Assembly: GCA_021295675.1 (NCBI GenBank)
Contig: JAGWBY010000043.1
Coordinates: forward strand, 1 to 19,386
DNA length: 19,386 nucleotides
Reading direction: 5' to 3'
Origin: Candidatus Latescibacterota bacterium
Lineage (GTDB): Bacteria; Latescibacterota; UBA2968; UBA8231
Notes under the pieces: model-generated
What the model was told of the DNA's origin: nothing
The model's input: only the letters and a program-made list of their open reading frames with translations
The model's database searches: none
Position numbers and translations under genes: made by a program
In this document: piece after piece, positions 14,440-19,386 of the stretch
How positions within the stretch are numbered: the first letter of the stretch is position 1
Layout of the letters: every line of letters begins with the position of its first letter

Positions 14440-15936
14440 ATGACCGAACCGACGCAACGTGACATGGATCCACGCCGTCTGCAACTGGCGTCGGATCCAT
14501 ACCGTCCAGCATACCATTTTCTATCCCCAATCAACTGGATGAACGACCCGAACGGAACCATTTTCTGGAAGGGCCGATACCACATCTTTTATCAGTACAA
14601 TCCCAATGGCGCTTTCCACGGCACAATCCACTGGGGCCACGCCTCCAGTGCGGATTTGGTTCACTGGACGGATCATCCGATTGCGCTGCCTCCCGGCCCG
14701 GAAGGGGCAGACCGGGACCAGTGCTTCAGCGGTGCTGCGTTTCTCAACAAAGAGGGGATTCCCACATTCATCTATCATGGCTTGCCGGATGGCATCTGTC
14801 TCGCCACCAGCAACGATGATATGCTCATCCATTGGGAAAAGCACCCAGCGAACCCGATTATACCCAATCCACAGGCGGGCGATGAATATCGGATCGCTGG
14901 TGCCCCGTGCGCTTGGGTCGAAGGAGATACTTACTACGCACTGACCGGCAACAGCGGTGCAGCCCCTCCGGACGCAGCGTATCTATTTACCTCCACAGAC
15001 CTCGCCCATTGGGAGTATTTGCATCCCTTCTACGAGGGCGGCCGTTTCACCGAGTGGGGCGAGGACTGCGGCTGTCCTGACTTTTTCCGTTTGGGGGACA
15101 AACATGTACTGTCCTTCACCAGTCACCCGCGCGGGGCGCAATTCTACATCGGCACGTACGCCAACCACAGATTCACCCCGGAACGTCACAAGCGATTAGC
15201 TCTCGGCGAAACAGGGCGTCCCGGTGTGTATAACGAGGGCTTGACGCTGCTAGACAACCAAGGCCGCCGCATTCTATTCGGCCGCCTCCACGAAGGGCGC
15301 TATAGTTACGTCCAACGCGCCTCGGGCTGGGCGGGAATATTTGCCCTGCCGATGGTGCTGTCGTTGTCCGCTGACGGCGATTTGCTCGTGGAACCCGTTC
15401 CAGAATTGGAGGCATTGCGCGGTGAGCACGCGCACTTTTCCGACATCCAATTGACTGCGGACGAAGAGCGTCTGCTTGGTGAAATCAAAGGGAATCGACT
15501 GGAAATTCGAGCAGTATTTGAATGGGAAAGCGCTGAGGAATTCGGCCTGAAGGTTTGCTGTTCTCCAGACGGCGCAGAGCAAACCCTCATTCGCTTCAAT
15601 CTCAATCCATGGTCAGCCAACCGCGCGCCGCAAGAGATTGGATCGCTCAGGGAGTTGATTTTGGACGTAAGTCGGTCCAGCATCAGTCCAGAGGTGAGCA
15701 ATCGCGAATCGCAACGGTGTGCGTTTGACCTCCCCTACGGCGAGCCGCTAGAATTGCGCGTATTCGTGGATCGGAGCGTGGTAGAGGTCTTCGCTAACGA
15801 CCGCCACTATTTGGCCAAGCGCATCTATCCCGCCCGACCGGATAGTCTCGGCGTCCAGCTATTTGCCCGCGGCGGCAAGGCGACGGTGCGATCGCTGGAC
15901 GTATGGCAGATGGGCGCAATCTGGCCCATTGAATAG
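14440..15936 (+). CDS. Glycoside hydrolase family 32 (beta-fructosidase-like), no signal peptide
   Basis: This 498-residue enzyme of the invertase/levanase/inulinase family would hydrolyse sucrose or fructans. The catalytic nucleophile motif WMNDPNG is intact (D36, residues 33-39). The five-bladed propeller runs to about 320 and the C-terminal sandwich (about 340-492) includes RVFVDRSVVEVFAND. The acid/base region reads GEDCGCPDFF (207-216); E208 is the likely acid, as in variants that lack the plain ECPD form. The RDP motif is odd: the expected stabilising Asp falls at A155 in GAPCAW (154-159). No signal peptide is seen, so a cytoplasmic role is likely. The ATG follows the HEPN stop without a gap and has GGAG upstream; ATG at 14464 (M9) is an alternative. 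A strong hairpin covers codons 9-21. The gene converges on the aminotransferase gene, 31 bp apart. Confidence 0.88.
   Translation: MTEPTQRDMDPRRLQLASDPYRPAYHFLSPINWMNDPNGTIFWKGRYHIFYQYNPNGAFHGTIHWGHASSADLVHWTDHPIALPPGPEGADRDQCFSGAAFLNKEGIPTFIYHGLPDGICLATSNDDMLIHWEKHPANPIIPNPQAGDEYRIAGAPCAWVEGDTYYALTGNSGAAPPDAAYLFTSTDLAHWEYLHPFYEGGRFTEWGEDCGCPDFFRLGDKHVLSFTSHPRGAQFYIGTYANHRFTPERHKRLALGETGRPGVYNEGLTLLDNQGRRILFGRLHEGRYSYVQRASGWAGIFALPMVLSLSADGDLLVEPVPELEALRGEHAHFSDIQLTADEERLLGEIKGNRLEIRAVFEWESAEEFGLKVCCSPDGAEQTLIRFNLNPWSANRAPQEIGSLRELILDVSRSSISPEVSNRESQRCAFDLPYGEPLELRVFVDRSVVEVFANDRHYLAKRIYPARPDSLGVQLFARGGKATVRSLDVWQMGAIWPIE
14464..14500 (+). repeat. Imperfect inverted repeat at the start of the GH32 coding region
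   Basis: ATGGATCCACGCC (14464-14476) pairs with GGCGT-C-GGATCCAT (14487-14500). This makes 13 base pairs with a single bulged C (14492) and a 10-nt loop. It lies 24-60 nt after the GH32 start codon and includes an in-frame ATG (M9) in the left arm, so it could affect initiation or mRNA stability. Confidence 0.8.
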
Positions 15937-15967
15937 TATCGTTGCGCGGTTTCAGTTGCGGAACAGG

Positions 15968-17326
15968 CTAGGCTGGCACCCAGCCCTTTTGCCGCATTTC
16001 CCCTTCCAACAGGCCCAAACACTCGTCGATTATAGCGAGGGATTCATCGAGCTGTTCTTGAGTAACGATCAACGGCGGGTAAAAGCGCAAATCGTCGCCC
16101 TCGACCCAGTCGGCTCCTCCGCTGGCACCCGAAATAGCCAAACCCCGTTCCAAGGTCAGTTGAGGCACGCGCCGCGACACACCCCACTCGGCGGGAAAAG
16201 GCTTGCGGCTGCGGCGATCCTGAACGAGTTCAATGCCCAGCATTAGACTCTTGCCGCGCACTTGGCCGACGCAAGCATGGCGCATCAAACCTTGGGCCTT
16301 TTCCTGCAAATAAGCCCCGACTTGAGCGGCGTGTTCCACGATACCTTCTTCTTCCAACAGTTCCAGGACAGTCAACCCAGCGCGCATAGACACTGGGTTA
16401 TTGACATAGGTAAAAACGTGCGGCAGCGCTTGGCCACTGCGCGTGAGATCCCGCCGCATCTGTTCGCTCAGTAACACCCCTCCCAAGGGCGCGTACCCAC
16501 TACTGGCCCCTTTGCCAAAAACGATCATATCGGGCACTACATCCCAGTGCTCAATGGCAAAGAGCTTGCCGGTGCGGCCAAAGCCGGTAATGATCTCGTC
16601 GGCGATAAAGAGGACGTCGTGCTCGTCGCATATCTGACGGATGAGAGGGTAGTAATCGGGCGGCGGTACCCCAGCGGCGATTCCGGCCATGACCACCGGC
16701 TCGGCGATAAAGGCGGCGATGTTGTCGGCTCCTACCTCGCGGATGGTCTCTTCTAACTGACGGGCGCAGGTCAAATTGCAGCGATCTCCGCAATCGGCAA
16801 AAGCGCAGCGGTAGGGATAGCACGAAGCAATGTGCGGAAAAGCCGGTAGATACGGCTCAAAAGGTGCCCGCAATCCCGGCATCCCAGTAGCAGCCAAGGC
16901 ACCCAAGGTAGCGCCGTGATAACCGCGCCAGCGACCAATGATCTGGTGCTTTTGCGCCTGCCCCCGCTGCACATGGTACAAGCGTGCCAGTTTAATGGCC
17001 GTCTCCACACCTTCGGAGCCGCCCGAGACAAAGTACGCGTGGTTCAAATCTCCGGGAGCCACTTCGGCCAAGCGCCGGGCGTACTCAAGGGCCGGCTGAT
17101 TAGTAAAGAACGTCGAAAAGCAATAGGCCAGCTCCCGTCCCTGAGCGGCCATCGCCTCAACGACTTCATGACGACCGTGGCCCAAGGTGACGTTGCCAGC
17201 CCCGGCCGTGCCGTCGATATAGCGATTGCCAGCTTCGTCGTACAGGTAAATCCCCTCGCCCTTGACGAGAACTGGGTAGGTGTATTGCGGGTCGCGGTGG
17301 AGAAGTGCTGAGTCTGTAGCAGTCAT
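15968..17326 (-). CDS. Class III PLP-dependent aminotransferase
   Basis: This 452-residue enzyme belongs to the fold-type I class III aminotransferases (ornithine, 4-aminobutyrate and omega-amino acid transaminases). The phosphate-binding SGGSEGVETAIK (101-112), ADEIITGFGRTG (242-253, with D243 contacting the PLP pyridine nitrogen) and GKGASSGYAPLGG (271-283, with K272 as Schiff-base lysine) are all intact. Five Cys at 169, 174, 179, 183 and 187 form a cluster that resembles the CxxC-rich stretch of one aspartate-aminotransferase-family branch and might hold a metal or disulphides. The exact substrate cannot be read from the sequence. The ATG at 17326 lies 2 bp after the HisC-like stop, with GAGG upstream. 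It is the last gene of a three-gene operon with an oxygenase and a HisC-like aminotransferase, which points to a shared amine or amino-acid pathway. Confidence 0.9.
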   Translation of the reverse strand: MTATDSALLHRDPQYTYPVLVKGEGIYLYDEAGNRYIDGTAGAGNVTLGHGRHEVVEAMAAQGRELAYCFSTFFTNQPALEYARRLAEVAPGDLNHAYFVSGGSEGVETAIKLARLYHVQRGQAQKHQIIGRWRGYHGATLGALAATGMPGLRAPFEPYLPAFPHIASCYPYRCAFADCGDRCNLTCARQLEETIREVGADNIAAFIAEPVVMAGIAAGVPPPDYYPLIRQICDEHDVLFIADEIITGFGRTGKLFAIEHWDVVPDMIVFGKGASSGYAPLGGVLLSEQMRRDLTRSGQALPHVFTYVNNPVSMRAGLTVLELLEEEGIVEHAAQVGAYLQEKAQGLMRHACVGQVRGKSLMLGIELVQDRRSRKPFPAEWGVSRRVPQLTLERGLAISGASGGADWVEGDDLRFYPPLIVTQEQLDESLAIIDECLGLLEGEMRQKGWVPA

Positions 17327-17328
17327 CT

Positions 17329-18432
17329 TTATCCGTCCTCATCTAATTGCGGCAACACCTCGCGCAGCACCTCCGCAAAAGCTTGCCGCTCGGCTGCTGG
17401 TCCCACGGTCAGGCGGATGCAGCGGTCGAGCGGAGCCACGCCCGGCATCCGCACAAAAACCCCATGCTGCAAAAGCACCTGCATCAGACGCCGCGCACGC
17501 TCGCCACTGCCCACATCGAGCGCCACGAAATTAGTCGCCGAAGGCACCGTTTTCAGCCCCAATTCCGCCGCCAGCGCCTCATACTCCCGTCGGCCCTCCT
17601 CCACTTGCCGCACCACCGAGCGCACAAACTCGTCGTCGCCCAGCGAAGCAAGCGCCCCAGCCTGGGCAATGCGATTGACGCCAAAGTGATTGCGCACCTT
17701 GTCGAGCGCGGCCACCACATCGAGGTGCGCCAGCACATAGCCGACCCTAGCTCCGGCCATGCCGTGCGCCTTGGAAAACGTCCGCAGCCGCACCACCTGT
17801 GCCCGTTCCACTTCTATAGGCAACAGAACATCCTCCGGCGCAAAGTCGATATACGCCTCGTCGAGCAAACACACACATTCAGGCGGTAACTCCGCGATAA
17901 AATCCCGCAATTCGTCGGCCCGCTGATAGGTGCCCATGGGATTGTCGGGATTGGCCACGTAGATCAGCTTGGGGCGCACTTGCCGCGCCTTGTCCAACAG
18001 GGCCGGCAAATCCTCCCGATCCGCGCGATAGGGCACCTTGTGCAACACCGCTCCGTGCCCCTCGACATGGTAGTTGAACGTCGGATAGGCCCCCAGCGAC
18101 GTCACCACCGCATCGCCCGGCTCGGCAAAAAGGCGCACTAGCAGTCCCAACAGTTCATCAATCCCCGCGCCCAAGGCGACCTCTTCCCGCGCCACCTCGT
18201 GCCGCACCGCCAGCGCCGAGCGCAACTCGTACCCCTCTGGATCGTTGTACCAATGCACTTGATCCACCGCCTCCACCATAGCCTGCCGCGCCTTGGGCGA
18301 GATCCCGAAATTGCTCTCGTTAGCCCCAACCCGCAGGATGAGCGGCTGTCCCTGCTCCCTCTCCAGCGCCTCGGGCGGCACAAAGGGAACGGTCGGCGGC
18401 AAGGCGCGGACGATGTGCGTAAACGGCAACAC
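17329..18432 (-). CDS. Histidinol-phosphate aminotransferase-like PLP enzyme
   Basis: This 367-residue class I/II aminotransferase is close to HisC in length and layout. Seen are NPDNPMG (161-167), DEAYIDF (191-197, PLP ring Asp191), TFSKAHGMAGARVGY (218-232, Schiff-base K221) and RLTVG (340-344, carboxylate-binding Arg340). HisC converts imidazole-acetol phosphate to histidinol phosphate. No other histidine genes are visible, and the pairing with a 2-oxoglutarate oxygenase and a second aminotransferase suggests that it may serve another pathway, so I give no symbol. The start is GTG at 18432, 3 bp after the oxygenase stop; the next codon, TTG, is an alternative. No strong ribosome site is present, which fits coupling to the upstream gene. 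Confidence 0.85.
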   Translation of the reverse strand: MLPFTHIVRALPPTVPFVPPEALEREQGQPLILRVGANESNFGISPKARQAMVEAVDQVHWYNDPEGYELRSALAVRHEVAREEVALGAGIDELLGLLVRLFAEPGDAVVTSLGAYPTFNYHVEGHGAVLHKVPYRADREDLPALLDKARQVRPKLIYVANPDNPMGTYQRADELRDFIAELPPECVCLLDEAYIDFAPEDVLLPIEVERAQVVRLRTFSKAHGMAGARVGYVLAHLDVVAALDKVRNHFGVNRIAQAGALASLGDDEFVRSVVRQVEEGRREYEALAAELGLKTVPSATNFVALDVGSGERARRLMQVLLQHGVFVRMPGVAPLDRCIRLTVGPAAERQAFAEVLREVLPQLDEDG

Positions 18433-18435
18433 GAG

Positions 18436-19243
18436 TTAAGACCACACGTAGATTTCGTCGTCGTCGTCGGCATAGCCAATGAAGACGGCGAGCACCACCC
18501 GCGGATCGTCCCCCTGCACCGCCGGGACCTCGTGGATGCAGCGCGTATTGAAGAAATACAAATCGCCCGGCTCGAGCGCGACCTCGCAGTGCTCCACGCC
18601 GTGCGCAGCCGCATACTCGTAAAAACGGCCTTCGGCGATATGCGGCTGTATCTCCTCAGTCCACAGGCAACGATGCAACACAGCCTGCACCCCAGGACCC
18701 GCAGAATCCGCGTTCTGCACGCACAGCACACCGGCAAATTGGTGGGTAAAGCGCGCCACCTCGTAGTTGAACCGCTTTTCGCGCAGGACCACGTGGTCGA
18801 TGTGCGGACTGGATGCGAAAGATGGCCGGGCCGTACAAGCGCCCATCGCGCTCGCGCGCCGTCTTGACCGCCTTGTTGGGAGCCAACGCCTGCAAGTGCC
18901 GATAGAGCAGTTGCACCGGATCAATCAAACCCTCAAAAAGAGTGGCAAAAAGCGCGTGCGTCTCCTCCGCATCAGCCAAGAATGCCTCTTGGTCGCCACC
19001 CAAGTTGCCGAGACTGGTACCAATGTCGATGCGCGAGCGCTCGTCACTCGAAGCGCGCAGCAACCCGCGTTCGCCAAAGCGTTCCATCAACCGCTGACAG
19101 TCGGCCGGCGTGCAGACTTGGGGCAGCAGAATCGCCGGTATCTCCGCCCGCGCCAAGGCGAGAAGGGGGTCGGCGCACTCGTCCGGCCCCACGGGCCGCC
19201 ACAATGCACTCGCGGCGTTTTCTTCGTACGTTGTTCTCTGCAA
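18436..19243 (-). pseudogene. 2-oxoglutarate/Fe(II) oxygenase (phytanoyl-CoA dioxygenase-like), split by a +1 frameshift
   Basis: Two overlapping reading frames make one enzyme. The N-terminal frame starts at 19243 and is family-like up to GRLYGPAIFRI (residues 135-144). The C-terminal frame takes over with PHIDHVVLREKRFNYEVARF and ends at 18436 (EIYVWS). The change falls near 18805-18815 and needs one base skipped; without it the protein would be about 268 residues. The second frame carries the iron-binding HxD (His 18804-18802, Asp 18798-18796), FFNTRCIHEVPAV with the distal His, and DPRV with the probable 2-oxoglutarate Arg. Catalytic residues are otherwise intact, so a sequencing indel or a recent mutation are both plausible. 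The start is TTG, chosen because AGGAG lies 8 nt upstream. It leads the operon with two aminotransferases. Confidence 0.78.
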
Positions 19244-19251
19244 ATCTCAGG

Positions 19252-19256
19252 CTCCT
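19252..19256 (-). promoter_or_regulatory. Ribosome binding site fixing the TTG start of the oxygenase gene
   Basis: The minus strand reads AGGAG at 19256-19252, 8 nt before TTG at 19243-19241. No ATG or GTG start in that frame has a comparable site. The site directly abuts the ATG of the divergent gene at 19257. Confidence 0.7.
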
Positions 19257-19386
19257 ATGGATAGCGTTACGCAAATCGCGCTCGGCGCAGCCGTCGGCGA
19301 AAAGGTCTTAGGCAAAAAGGTTGGCAACAAGGCCCCCCTGTGGGGCGCAGCCGTCGGCATCCTCCCAGACCTCGACGTGTTGGGCG
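19257..19386 (+). CDS. YdjM-like inner-membrane putative metal-dependent hydrolase, partial (runs off the window)
   Basis: Only the first 43 codons are present. The start MDSVTQIALGAAVGEKVLGKK, followed by ALWG-type sequence (APLWGAAVGILPDLDVLG), is characteristic of the YdjM/DUF457 family of membrane-bound putative hydrolases. The Asp-rich LPDLD segment is where the family has conserved metal-ligand residues. A 15-bp sequence, GGCGCAGCCGTCGGC, occurs twice exactly 60 bp apart (19284-19298 and 19344-19358) and encodes GAAVG both times. The ribosome site is poor. The ATG lies only 13 bp from the start of the divergent oxygenase gene, so any promoter must overlap that coding region. The function is poorly known in the family. 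Confidence 0.8.
   Translation, partial: MDSVTQIALGAAVGEKVLGKKVGNKAPLWGAAVGILPDLDVLG

Overview
The window looks like a chromosomal segment of a Gram-negative bacterium of moderately high GC from an under-described lineage. Signal peptides, lipoboxes, an outer-membrane-type barrel and C-terminal TPNGDG/FlgD-like domains point to a diderm of the broad FCB/Latescibacterota/Gemmatimonadota kind. The taxon is inferred from gene style only; no rRNA or marker gene is present.

Left block (144-12699, all minus strand). Two genes at its upstream end encode a small probable lipoprotein (12217-12699, with a good promoter at 12744-12772) and a secreted protein with a CBM9/DOMON-like start (11200-12078), closed by a hairpin terminator (11121-11181). 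A tight six-gene run follows, transcribed from 11103 down to 144: a lipoprotein, two paralogous secreted discoidin-like proteins with C-terminal TPNGDG/FlgD-like domains, an 873-residue probable outer-membrane protein with calcium-type Asp/Asn loops, a parvulin-type prolyl isomerase/chaperone, and a gamma-glutamyltransferase-family enzyme. Gaps are -28, 14, 51, 0 and 9 bp. It reads as an envelope assembly or surface-display operon. I recognise no described system with this composition, and it is the best candidate for something new here.

Middle block (12946-15936, plus strand). A C-terminal HEPN protein (RxxxxH ribonuclease motif) is joined stop-to-start to a GH32 fructan/sucrose hydrolase whose RDP motif has lost its Asp.

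Right block (15968-19243, minus strand). A 2-oxoglutarate/Fe(II) oxygenase gene with a +1 frameshift beside its HxD iron motif, a HisC-like aminotransferase and a class III aminotransferase are packed with 3- and 2-bp gaps, so they probably form one amine or amino-acid pathway. A YdjM-like membrane protein gene starts divergently 13 bp away and runs off the window.

A short repeat occurs directly downstream of the left block (34-134) and between its first gene and the HEPN gene (12823-12868). The first copy carries a 50-nt insert flanked by a 5-bp duplication. I found no tRNA, rRNA, CRISPR array or transposase gene.
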